From Bacillota bacterium (GTDB lineage: Bacteria > Bacillota > Clostridia > Lachnospirales > Lachnospiraceae), in assembly GCA_017861355.1 (NCBI GenBank), contig JAGFXQ010000050.1, positions 1 to 17,304 on the forward strand: a DNA stretch of 17,304 nt, in the 5' to 3' direction. Both the position numbers and the translations under genes were made by a program. The notes under the pieces were generated by a model. That model was not told the origin of the DNA and searched no databases. It saw nothing but the letters and a program-made list of their open reading frames with translations. Every line of letters begins with the position of its first letter. Position 1 is the first letter of the stretch. Positions 6,576 to 14,572 of this stretch are shown piece after piece.

Positions 6576-7973
6576 ATGAGAAAAAGAATATCAATAATAG
6601 CACTTATTTGTTGCCTTTTATTGACATCGATTGGTATGTATGGGTGTGCAAAATCTGACAAAACAACGAAACCCAATGACACTGTAACCAATACCGAAAC
6701 AACGGACAGTAATAAAGAAAATACTGCTGAGGAAAAAGAATTTGAGATTTCGGTGCCTTCAACAGAGGAAAAACAAATATCAACGCTTGAAGGAACATTT
6801 AGTAATATTATCAATGACTATAACACCGAAAATAAAACGAATTATAAGTTGAAATTTACATCAGCTCAGGGAAAAGATATCACCAATACCAGAATGAGCT
6901 CGAATGATAAGCCTGATATTTTTATTCTTGACTCTCCTGCTGATGTGGCTCAATATGTAAAACAAGATTTATTGTTAGACATCACTTCTTATGCAGAGCA
7001 AGGACAGTGGAATAATACCCTGTTTGACTGGGCTTATAACCTTTCTAAGGTAAAGGATAAGGTTTTTACCCTGCCATATGGTTATGAGGGCATCGTTCTG
7101 TGGTATAATAAGGACATAATGTCTAAGCTGGGCTTGACAGCTGAGGATATTGATACTGAAGCGGAATTTGAGAATGCGATGAAGCTTGCCCAAGATAACG
7201 GATATACTCCAATCATGCTGGGTACACAGGATTGGCCATGGGCTCAAGAATGGTACTTATCTGTTATGTTAAGCTATACCGGCAGAGGCTTAGTTAAGGA
7301 TGCATTGCAAGGAAATAACGGAATAAAGTGGACAGACGATGCATTCAATAAGACAATAGAAACCTATAAAAATTGGCATGAAAAGGGATATCTGGCTGAT
7401 GGTAAATCTTATGTATTAACAAGTGATGACGCAATTAATGCATTTACAAATGATAAGGCATTATTTAAATTAGAAGGTACTTGGGCAACATATTGGATTA
7501 CTCCTTTAGATCAAGAACAGAAGGATAAGATAGGAGTAATGTTACATCCGGCTATTAACGATACAGAAACTTCTCACTTACCGATTGCAGTCGGCGGTAT
7601 GTGGTGTGTTTCCAAGGATACAGAGGCTCCCGATTTGGCTGGATATATCTTAAATAAGTTACTTACCCAGGACATTCAGAGTGATTTTCTTGCAGCAGGC
7701 TTAGACGTAGCACCGATGGCTATTGATTCATCCGAGTTCAAATCACTGGATCCGGTAGTACAGAACATGTGGATGCTGCTCAATGATGCATTGAACAAAG
7801 GCGATTATGGATATACAACTTATGCGTTTTACCCCCCTGAGACAAGAGTGTATATCTATGAAGGCATTGTTAATGTATTGGAAAATAATATCTCCATTCA
7901 GGATTACTTAACACAAATCCAATCATTAACGGAGAAAGAAAGAGAAGCAGGCGCAATACCGTTCCTTCCGTAA
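6576..7973 (+). CDS. Extracellular solute-binding protein, family 1 (ABC sugar transporter lipoprotein)
   Basis: A 465-residue binding lipoprotein. It starts with a classic lipoprotein signal: MRKR, a hydrophobic core, then MYGC, with Cys24 as the lipidated residue. A low-complexity Thr/Asn/Glu linker follows. The mature part has SBP_bac_1 features: FTSAQGKDI, KPDIFILDSPADVAQYV, a LPYGYEGIVLWYNKDIM strand and many aromatic residues suited to sugar stacking. It would be anchored outside the membrane and deliver substrate to the two permeases downstream. A start at 6519 would overlap ribokinase and lacks a ribosome binding site. The ATG at 6576 has AAGGAG at 6564-6569 and begins the signal peptide, so it is chosen. 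Family-1 proteins usually bind oligosaccharides or glycosides rather than free ribose, which hints that the substrate is a ribosylated compound. Confidence 0.9.
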   Translation: MRKRISIIALICCLLLTSIGMYGCAKSDKTTKPNDTVTNTETTDSNKENTAEEKEFEISVPSTEEKQISTLEGTFSNIINDYNTENKTNYKLKFTSAQGKDITNTRMSSNDKPDIFILDSPADVAQYVKQDLLLDITSYAEQGQWNNTLFDWAYNLSKVKDKVFTLPYGYEGIVLWYNKDIMSKLGLTAEDIDTEAEFENAMKLAQDNGYTPIMLGTQDWPWAQEWYLSVMLSYTGRGLVKDALQGNNGIKWTDDAFNKTIETYKNWHEKGYLADGKSYVLTSDDAINAFTNDKALFKLEGTWATYWITPLDQEQKDKIGVMLHPAINDTETSHLPIAVGGMWCVSKDTEAPDLAGYILNKLLTQDIQSDFLAAGLDVAPMAIDSSEFKSLDPVVQNMWMLLNDALNKGDYGYTTYAFYPPETRVYIYEGIVNVLENNISIQDYLTQIQSLTEKEREAGAIPFLP

Positions 7974-7998
7974 ATAGCTTGAGATTGATGAGAATTAG

Positions 7999-8030
7999 TG
8001 TAATAGAAGGAGGTTACTCCTTCTATTACA
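7999..8030 (+). terminator. Intra-operon hairpin between binding protein and permease genes
   Basis: Perfect 14-bp arms (7999-8012 and 8017-8030) flank the loop GTTA: TGTAATAGAAGGAG pairs with CTCCTTCTATTACA. TTGATTTTTA follows, a modest U-rich tail. It lies in the 99-base gap of the operon, so it is probably a partial terminator or mRNA-end stabiliser that makes the binding protein more abundant than the permeases. Confidence 0.7.
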
Positions 8031-8072
8031 TTGATTTTTATATATAGGAACAGTAATCTATAAGGAGTAAAT

Positions 8073-8954
8073 ATGATAAAAAAATCGAAAGTGGCATTTG
8101 AAAAAAGAGCAAGTAAATTAGCATATTTTATTGTCTTACCAATCTTTTTGTATCATTTTCTATTGGTAATCGTTCCGTCGTTTAATACGGTCTATGGCTC
8201 TTTTACTGAATGGAGCGGGATAGGTAAAAAGCACTTTATCGGAGTACAAAATTTTGTTCGGCTATTTCATGACGTTGAGTTCTACCAGGCCTTACTCAAT
8301 AATTTAAAATGGATGATGGTATTCTTAACGATTCCGATTATCCTGGGCTTTGTAATAGGTTATTTCCTATCGAAAATAAAAAAAGGACAGATTATTTATA
8401 GAACAATCTACTTCCTTCCTTATGTGATATCAGCAGCGATTGCAGGAAAAATATTTGCTACCTTTTATAACCCTTATTTTGGTATTAATGTTATATTTGA
8501 GAGGCTCAACCTCGATTTTATAGCGAGAGACTGGCTGGCTCCTAAAAATGCACTTTTATCCGTGGCGTTGGTAGACAATTGGCATTGGTGGGGTTTTGTT
8601 TTGGTAATTTTTATGAGTGGTTTGCAACAGATCGATCCTGCCTTATACGAGGTGGCTGACGTAGAAGGAGCCAACACACTGGAAAAGATGAGGTATGTTA
8701 CGATACCTTGCATAAAGAATACAATCATCTTTATCATTACCTCTACCATGGTTTGGTCTATTGGTACTTTTGAATATGTTTGGGTTATGACCAAAGGAGG
8801 AGCCGGATCTGAATTACTTTCTACGATGCTCTATAAAAATTCATTATTTAAATATCAGGCGGGATATGCTAGTGCAATTGCAGTTGTCCAGGCGATTCTC
8901 TCTTTTGCTATTTTGGGGATTTTTGCAATAATCAGAAGAAGAGGGGAGGATTAA
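8073..8954 (+). CDS. ABC sugar transporter permease, MalF/UgpA type (CUT1)
   Basis: A 293-residue membrane protein with about six membrane segments. The cytoplasmic EAA loop EVADVEGANTLEKMRYVTIP (residues 193-212) docks on the ATPase. Its size and the N-terminal segment leading to FNTVYGSFTEWSG match the first permease of CUT1 carbohydrate importers. It should pair with the next gene product to form the channel fed by the upstream binding lipoprotein. AAGGAG at 8062-8067 supports the start. No ATP-binding subunit is encoded in the operon. As in many Firmicutes, a shared MsmX/MsmK-type ATPase elsewhere in the genome is presumably used. Confidence 0.9.
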   Translation: MIKKSKVAFEKRASKLAYFIVLPIFLYHFLLVIVPSFNTVYGSFTEWSGIGKKHFIGVQNFVRLFHDVEFYQALLNNLKWMMVFLTIPIILGFVIGYFLSKIKKGQIIYRTIYFLPYVISAAIAGKIFATFYNPYFGINVIFERLNLDFIARDWLAPKNALLSVALVDNWHWWGFVLVIFMSGLQQIDPALYEVADVEGANTLEKMRYVTIPCIKNTIIFIITSTMVWSIGTFEYVWVMTKGGAGSELLSTMLYKNSLFKYQAGYASAIAVVQAILSFAILGIFAIIRRRGED

Positions 8955-8959
8955 CTTCT

Positions 8960-9784
8960 ATGAAGCCCAAGTTCAAACGTATAATTTTACACCTGTTTTT
9001 GATAATTGTTGCATTTTTTCAAATTGTACCGATTGTTATTATAACTTTTAACTCGTTTCGTACAGATAAGGAAATTAAAAAATTTCCGATTGGTTTTCCT
9101 ACGCAGATAAATATAAATAATTTTATTGATGCATGGAAGATTGGTGGTTATGCAAGAGCATATCTGAACAGCATCACAGTCAGCATTATTACTACTTTAA
9201 TTGTATTGCTGTTTGCCATGCTGATGGGATACTTTATAGCAAAAACAAAGATACGAATTAAGAATTTTCTGATTATATACTTTGGTGTTGCAATGTCTAT
9301 ACCACTGTTGTCATACCTTGCGCCTTTATATTATGGGTTTTCAGAGATGAATCTGGTAAACAGCCATGTTGGTCTGATATTAATCTACATAGCAATGAAC
9401 CTTCCTTTTAACATACTTTTGGCCAGAACCTATATTCTCGGTATCCCGAATGAGTTGAGTGAAGCTGCAGTAATTGATGGATGTACGACTTTTCAAATTA
9501 TTGGGAAGATAATTTTCCCGTTATCCAAGCCGATTGCTACTACAATTGCATTGATAGCGTTTGTCAGCACTTGGAATGAGTTTACCGTAGCGAATACTTT
9601 TCTGCAGGATACGGTATTAAAGACAGTGTCAACCAGATATGTATTATTTGTTGCGGAAAAAGGATCAAATCTGGCGATGATATTTACAGCCGGTATGATA
9701 TCCATGATCCCGATTGTATTTGTATTTGTCCTTCTCCAGAATTACTTTGTGGAAGGAATGACGGCGGGCAGTATAAAGTCATAA
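8960..9784 (+). CDS. ABC sugar transporter permease, MalG/UgpE type (CUT1)
   Basis: A 274-residue membrane protein with about six membrane segments and the second-permease signature. The N-terminal segment leads to a short outside loop (FNSFRTDKEIKKFP). The EAA loop ELSEAAVIDGCTTFQIIGKI precedes the conserved FPLSKP (residues 186-191). It begins five bases after the preceding permease stop, with its ribosome binding site (GGGGAGG, 8943-8949) inside that gene, so the two are probably translationally coupled. The C-terminus GMTAGSIKS is the usual ending of MalG-type permeases (xGxTxGxxK), which marks the gene as full length. It forms the heterodimeric channel with its neighbour. Confidence 0.9.
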   Translation: MKPKFKRIILHLFLIIVAFFQIVPIVIITFNSFRTDKEIKKFPIGFPTQININNFIDAWKIGGYARAYLNSITVSIITTLIVLLFAMLMGYFIAKTKIRIKNFLIIYFGVAMSIPLLSYLAPLYYGFSEMNLVNSHVGLILIYIAMNLPFNILLARTYILGIPNELSEAAVIDGCTTFQIIGKIIFPLSKPIATTIALIAFVSTWNEFTVANTFLQDTVLKTVSTRYVLFVAEKGSNLAMIFTAGMISMIPIVFVFVLLQNYFVEGMTAGSIKS

Positions 9785-9799
9785 AAGGAGGGATAATCA

Positions 9800-11926
9800 A
9801 TGATACAGCACAACTATATAGAAAAGACTTATGCAGGATGGCTGGGAAAAATCATAGGAATTCGTCTGGGGTCCCCAATCGAGGGCTGGACCTATGATCA
9901 AATCAGCAAGATATATGGTGATATCGATGGATATCTGGTTGATTATCAGGATTACGCAGCGGACGATGACAGTAATGGTCCACTGTTCTTTGTCAGAGCG
10001 CTGAAAGATTATTCTTATAAAATCGGAGAAATAACGGAAAAAGAAATGGGCTATACCTGGCTAAATTATGCACCTGAGAATCATGGTTTCTTCTGGTGGG
10101 GTGGTTACGGAATATCGACGGAACATACAGCTTACAATAACATAAAACATGGTATCGATGCTCCAAGATCAGGCTCTATTGAGCAAAACGGCCTGGCATG
10201 TGCGGAACAGATAGGTGGTCAGATTTTCTCTGATTGCTGGGGATTTATAGCTCCGGGAGAACCTCAGTTGGCAGCAGAATATGCGGCAAAGATGGCGAGG
10301 GTTTCGCATGATGGAGAAGGAGTTAACGGAGCGAGATTTGTTGCGGGATGCATTAGCGCTGCCTATAACGCAAGTAGTCTAATGGATATCATAGAAGTGG
10401 GATTATCTCTTATTCCGGAGGAATCAGAATACTATTTTATGGCTAAATCAGTAATAGGGTATTATACCTCTGATTCTGAAAAAGATTGGAGGAAGTGCTT
10501 CAAATACATCCAAGAAAACTTTGGTTATGACAAGTATCCGGGAAGCTGTCACATAATTCCGAACGCAGCAGTTATGATACTGTCCATGCTATACGGAGAT
10601 GAGAGTTTTAGTAAGACCCTTTGTATCTGCAATATGTGCGGCTGGGATACGGATTGTAATGCAGGGAATATTGGTTCCATTCTGGGTGTATTTGTTGGGA
10701 TTGAGCATATTGAGGATAAGTGGATCAGACCTGTGAATGATCTGCTGCTTTCCTCCAGCGTTATTGGAGGGTTGAATATTACTACAGTAGCACAAAGTAT
10801 AGAGCTGTTTTGCGGTCTGGGCTATAAAATCGCTGGAGTAGAACCACCAAAGGATTGGAAAGACATACTGTATCAAGATAACTATTTCCTGCACTTCAAT
10901 TTACCAAAATCAAACCAGGCAATGAGAATTAAGTCTAGCAATAAGAGTGCAGAAATCACCATAAAGAATGTGCAGGTTGAGGAGAGACGTTGCCTTAGAA
11001 TAACAGCGAACAGGTTGCAAAGCGATACAGAGGTAATTGTTTATCATAAAACATATTATCAGCCGGATGATTTGCATGATTCAAGATATGATCCGGCTTT
11101 TACACCTATCTTATACCCGGGGCAAACAGTAAAAACGGCTTTATATAACCGTAGCGGTTTTACGCTTTATGCACGAATATATATTCAGGATTTGAATCAT
11201 AATAAAATGATTTATTCTGACATATATCAATTAACTGACGAATGGACCGAGTTGGAATTTCATATACCGGACCTTAAAGACTGCCTGATAAAAGAAGCAG
11301 GGATTATAATTAATAAAAATGCAGATACAAAAATTAATGACAAAGTTCTTAACGTTGACATGAAATACTTCGGTTTTTCTGGGTCGCCGTCATATAATAT
11401 TAATTTTGCAGAGGAAAGAATCGAGAATTATGGTTTCGGGCATTCTACATTGCATAAAGAAATCAGTCAGTTTACCTGTAAAAACGGCTTATGGGAGTTG
11501 GATAAAGAATATCTGAGCGGGAGTTGCTGTGATGAGGGTGAAGCTTATACAGGATACTATAACCATAAGAATTATACTTACGAATGTACTTTAAACCCGC
11601 AAACAGGCAATTATCATTTGATGCTATTCAGAGTGCAGGGTGGGGTCAGAAGTTATGCTTTTGGCTTTTATGGAAAGGATACAATAGCATTAGTTAAGAA
11701 GCATAAATATTTTTCGATTTTAGAAAAGAAAGCGTATCAATTAGATTATAAAAAAGATTATCGACTTAAAATAACAGTTAACAATGATTTGATCACGGCT
11801 TATATCAATGGGCAAAGAATGTTTGAAATTGAGGATAATTCGTATTTACATGGGCAAATTGGATTGGGTGTACTTGAAGGTAGTCATTGTCATTTTAAAG
11901 AAGTCACGGTCTTAAATGAAGATTAA
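9800..11926 (+). CDS. ADP-ribosylglycohydrolase family protein with C-terminal beta-sandwich domains
   Basis: A 708-residue protein with no signal peptide, so cytoplasmic. Residues 1-~355 form an ADP-ribosylglycohydrolase (DraG/ARH) fold. The metal-binding motifs are visible: ADDDS (54-58, the TDD(T/S) site), HDGE (170-173) and GWDTDCNA (281-288, the D-x-D site with D283 and D285). Family members cleave an N- or O-glycosidic bond to ribose with Mg2+. Residues ~375-530 look like a jelly-roll carbohydrate-binding module, and ~535-708 like a LamG/concanavalin-type sandwich ending FKEVTVLNED. Typical ARH proteins are only 300-360 residues. The gene is the last in the operon, 15 bases after the second permease, with AAAGGAGGG at 9784-9792. 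By context it should release ribose from an imported ribosyl compound for ribokinase; the actual substrate is unknown. Confidence 0.85.
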   Translation: MIQHNYIEKTYAGWLGKIIGIRLGSPIEGWTYDQISKIYGDIDGYLVDYQDYAADDDSNGPLFFVRALKDYSYKIGEITEKEMGYTWLNYAPENHGFFWWGGYGISTEHTAYNNIKHGIDAPRSGSIEQNGLACAEQIGGQIFSDCWGFIAPGEPQLAAEYAAKMARVSHDGEGVNGARFVAGCISAAYNASSLMDIIEVGLSLIPEESEYYFMAKSVIGYYTSDSEKDWRKCFKYIQENFGYDKYPGSCHIIPNAAVMILSMLYGDESFSKTLCICNMCGWDTDCNAGNIGSILGVFVGIEHIEDKWIRPVNDLLLSSSVIGGLNITTVAQSIELFCGLGYKIAGVEPPKDWKDILYQDNYFLHFNLPKSNQAMRIKSSNKSAEITIKNVQVEERRCLRITANRLQSDTEVIVYHKTYYQPDDLHDSRYDPAFTPILYPGQTVKTALYNRSGFTLYARIYIQDLNHNKMIYSDIYQLTDEWTELEFHIPDLKDCLIKEAGIIINKNADTKINDKVLNVDMKYFGFSGSPSYNINFAEERIENYGFGHSTLHKEISQFTCKNGLWELDKEYLSGSCCDEGEAYTGYYNHKNYTYECTLNPQTGNYHLMLFRVQGGVRSYAFGFYGKDTIALVKKHKYFSILEKKAYQLDYKKDYRLKITVNNDLITAYINGQRMFEIEDNSYLHGQIGLGVLEGSHCHFKEVTVLNED

Positions 11927-11940
11927 ATTAATATAACAAC

Positions 11941-11971
11941 GCAAATAGGGCAGGTTGACTGCCCTATTTGC
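11941..11971. terminator. Operon-end hairpin between convergent genes
   Basis: Perfect 13-bp arms (11941-11953 and 11959-11971), GCAAATAGGGCAG and its complement, flank the loop GTTGA. It lies 14 bases after the glycohydrolase stop and also downstream of the convergent reductase gene. There is no clean U-run on plus; on minus the tail GTTGTTATATT is slightly U-rich. It is a terminator or mRNA-end stabiliser for one or both genes. Confidence 0.65.
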
Positions 11972-12057
11972 TAATGATTATGAGCATGTTTCATGATATC
12001 TTTGTAATTACATAAAAATTCTGTGAGTAGTAAATAGTTAAATTGAACATGACGCCC

Positions 12058-13200
12058 TTATCTGAATATTTCTACTGCTTTCTGCATCTGTTCTACGATC
12101 GGAACGCCAAATGGACAGCGCTCTTCGCAGGCAGCACAGCTGATGCAATCGGATGCATTTGCCGGAAGACTGGAGTAATGAGCATGAACCGTTGCCGGAA
12201 CCTTCTCCTGAAGCACTGCCAAATCATATAGCTTATTTACCATTGCGATGTCGATAAAAGCCGGGCAGGGTGCACAATGGCCACAATAAGTGCATTGTCC
12301 AAAATAAGAATGATAGGGTGCATTTGCTAGTGCAGTTGCATAGTCCTTCTGCTCCTCGTTCGCTTCTTCATAAGCTACCGCTGCATCTACCTCTTCCGGT
12401 GTTCTGCAGCCAACCATGACGGAAGCCACCGCAGGTCGTGTTAAAGCATAATGGAGGCACTGGATCGGTGTCAATGCGATACCGAAGGGTGATTGCTCTG
12501 CATTGAACAGTCTTCCACCAGCATAACCCTTCATTACTGTGATACCGACATTTTCTCTCTCGCAAATCTTATATAATTCATCCCGTTCCGGAGCAATTCC
12601 TCTGAGCTCATCATTATAATGATCCTTAAAAAGATCGTTAATATCCTCACTGGCAGGAAGAAGATCAAAGGCCGGGTTAAGACTGAATAAAATCATCTCA
12701 ATCTCACCGGAGAGTGCCGCGAGCTTCGCTACATCAGGATTGTGTGTGCTTAAGCCGATATGACGGATTGTGCCTTTTTGCTTTAACATACGGACATATT
12801 CTATGAATTCACCCTTAAATATATTATGAAACTCCTCTTCCTGGTCCACAAAATGGATCATACCTAGGTCGATGTAATCTGTCTGTAAGCGTCTTAATAA
12901 ATCTTCAAAGGCTTCCTTTACTTTATCTAATTCACGTGTACGCACATACTGACCATCTTGCCAGGTTGATCCGATATGTCCCTGGATTAGCCATTCTTCT
13001 CTTTGACCGGCTATTGCCATACCGATATTAGAGCGTACATTAGGCTCAGACATCCAGCAATCAATTATATTGATCCCATATTCCTTGCTTCGGTCTACCA
13101 CCTTTTTCACATCGAGGGCATTCTGTTGCTCCAGCCATTCTGCTCCTAATCCTATTTCACTTACCTTCAACTCCGTTTTCCCTAATTGTCTGTACCTCAA
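12058..13200 (-). CDS. Aldo/keto reductase with C-terminal two-cluster 4Fe-4S domain
   Basis: A 380-residue fusion of an aldo/keto reductase TIM barrel (~1-285) with a ferredoxin-like tail. The tail has CTYCGHCAPCP (C303, C306, C309, C312) and CISCAACEERCP (C352, C355, C358, C362), enough for two 4Fe-4S clusters. Barrel landmarks are RQLGKTELKVSEIGLGAEW, YIDLGMIH (H116) and VGCRTPEEV near the cofactor site. Of the usual Asp-Tyr-Lys-His tetrad, D47 and H116 remain. The Tyr position (D+5) is Glu52, and the Lys position appears to be His75, so it may not act as an ordinary NADPH reductase. The start is TTG at 13200, with AAGGGGG seven bases before it; a longer frame to 13281 would begin inside the promoter -10. 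It is probably a cytoplasmic redox enzyme, substrate unknown. Confidence 0.87.
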   Translation of the reverse strand: MRYRQLGKTELKVSEIGLGAEWLEQQNALDVKKVVDRSKEYGINIIDCWMSEPNVRSNIGMAIAGQREEWLIQGHIGSTWQDGQYVRTRELDKVKEAFEDLLRRLQTDYIDLGMIHFVDQEEEFHNIFKGEFIEYVRMLKQKGTIRHIGLSTHNPDVAKLAALSGEIEMILFSLNPAFDLLPASEDINDLFKDHYNDELRGIAPERDELYKICERENVGITVMKGYAGGRLFNAEQSPFGIALTPIQCLHYALTRPAVASVMVGCRTPEEVDAAVAYEEANEEQKDYATALANAPYHSYFGQCTYCGHCAPCPAFIDIAMVNKLYDLAVLQEKVPATVHAHYSSLPANASDCISCAACEERCPFGVPIVEQMQKAVEIFR

Positions 13201-13272
13201 TTTGCTTCCCCCTTCATTTACTCTATTTTCGGAATGAGATATTACTTGTCTCAATTCTTGATCCTTAGTTCT

Positions 13273-13301
13273 ATCATACAATTTTTCCGTATCTTTATCA
13301 A
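13273..13301 (-). promoter_or_regulatory. Promoter of the aldo/keto reductase gene
   Basis: On the minus strand TTGATA (13301-13296) and TATGAT (13278-13273) are 17 bases apart, each matching five of six consensus bases. Transcription would start near 13266, leaving a leader of about 65 bases before the TTG start. This placement excludes translation from the upstream TTG at 13281. Confidence 0.65.
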
Positions 13302-13350
13302 TTGGTTATCTGCTTATATCGAATAAAAAAGGTTGGATTTATTTAACAAC

Positions 13351-13368
13351 TACTTAAAATTTACTTAA
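13351..13368 (+). promoter_or_regulatory. Direct repeat TACTTAA, 11-base period, upstream of the coiled-coil gene
   Basis: TACTTAA occurs at 13351-13357 and again at 13362-13368, one helical turn apart, about 75 bases before the next plus-strand start. Tandem boxes with this period are typical of response-regulator binding sites. The sequence is AT-rich, so this is only a candidate. No clear -35/-10 pair could be chosen here. Confidence 0.2.
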
Positions 13369-13441
13369 GAATAGCCGATATATGTTTTATGGAAAAGAAT
13401 AAATCCGATAAACGAATTAATCTTATACAGGGGGTGTTTTG

Positions 13442-14380
13442 ATGAAAATAAAAAATACAGAAATAAATATATTTGCAGGAGATCAGGCAAATACCCGGAC
13501 GAATCGTAAGTCTGAACAGAGCAAGAAAAATAATGATAAAAATATCTATGCAGGTAATCTTAATATGCCGGACGATAGCATTGCACGAAGAAGAAAAGAA
13601 GCGATGAAGGATGCTATGAAGATTATTGGCGATTCTTTTAATAATGAACTTAAGATAGACGGTGATATTGAGAGAAGGCATAACGTAATTGAGGATATGA
13701 GGAACGAAATCGACAAGAATCAGAAAGAAATAGCCGGAATAGATGCAAATAAAACAGAATTCAAGAAAACCTATGGCATAACAAGTGACAGCCAGGAACA
13801 GTTGGATTTGGAACTCTTAGAAAAACGGCGCGACATGAGAAAGGACCCTAAGCTTAAGCTGTCCGAGGAGGAACAACAGCGCTTGGAAATCATCGACAAA
13901 GAAGGGATGACAGAATACCAGAAGATATCCCTTGAACTGGATACATTAAAAGAACCATTCCAAAAGATTATTGCCGAAAGTCAACAAACTATAATGAATG
14001 AAGTTAACACAATCAATGCGATCAATCTGGAAAGGGTCAAAACTCATTCCATGGTGGATGCAAATGTGGCTGCTGATAAGATCCTTGATGCTGCAAGTGG
14101 AGAGATAATGGGGATGCTGATCGACGAAACGAAGGATCAAATTGACAAGAACATGGAAGAGCAAAAGAAAGCTGCCGAGGAGAAAGCTGCCGCCGAAAAA
14201 GAAGAGGTGAAGAAACAAGAGGAAAAAGTTAATCCGTTGAATCAGAACGATACCACGAAACAAATTCTTGATCTTAATGAGATTAAGAAGGATGTTCAGA
14301 AGGAAGTGCAGGATATCATTGACAAGATGAAATTGCTTCCGGAAGATATCATCGGAGCGGCGGTTGATGCAAGCGTATAG
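13442..14380 (+). CDS. Hypothetical protein, charged coiled-coil, no recognised family
   Basis: A 312-residue, soluble, highly charged protein that I do not recognise. There is no signal peptide or membrane segment. The N-terminus carries two copies of a short motif, NIFAGD (residues 9-14) and NIYAGN (34-39), joined by a polar Asn/Lys/Ser linker. From ~48 to ~205 the sequence is helical and rich in Glu, Lys and Asp with heptad-like spacing, suggesting coiled coil. An Ala/Lys/Glu-rich stretch (~238-263) resembles a flexible helical arm. The tail is acidic and ends DIIGAAVDASV. The ATG at 13442 is preceded by CAGGGGG seven bases upstream; the TTG one codon earlier is less likely. It stands alone between an aldo/keto reductase (divergent) and a hemerythrin gene. 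A structural, scaffold or secreted role is possible but not shown. Confidence 0.75.
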   Translation: MKIKNTEINIFAGDQANTRTNRKSEQSKKNNDKNIYAGNLNMPDDSIARRRKEAMKDAMKIIGDSFNNELKIDGDIERRHNVIEDMRNEIDKNQKEIAGIDANKTEFKKTYGITSDSQEQLDLELLEKRRDMRKDPKLKLSEEEQQRLEIIDKEGMTEYQKISLELDTLKEPFQKIIAESQQTIMNEVNTINAINLERVKTHSMVDANVAADKILDAASGEIMGMLIDETKDQIDKNMEEQKKAAEEKAAAEKEEVKKQEEKVNPLNQNDTTKQILDLNEIKKDVQKEVQDIIDKMKLLPEDIIGAAVDASV

Positions 14381-14572
14381 CAACGGCTCTGATCATGTTG
14401 TATCGGGAGATCTAAACTAGCTCATGATATATCCAATTAAAATAGTTCGAACAAAATTACGATGGATGAAAGATGATGTAGGATTATAAAATGTGACTTA
14501 AATCAAGGTGATAATTTGAGATTGGAATAGAATAATCAGTGTGAGCAATGAATTCAAAAACAGGAGGAACAT

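Noticed and set aside
13201..13281. Longer N-terminus of the aldo/keto reductase (TTG at 13281)
   Set aside because: The codons lie in the promoter -10 and leader, and the TTG at 13200 has a strong ribosome binding site and matches the usual family start.
14424..14489. 21-codon ORF downstream of the coiled-coil gene
   Set aside because: No ribosome binding site at a usable distance and no similarity.
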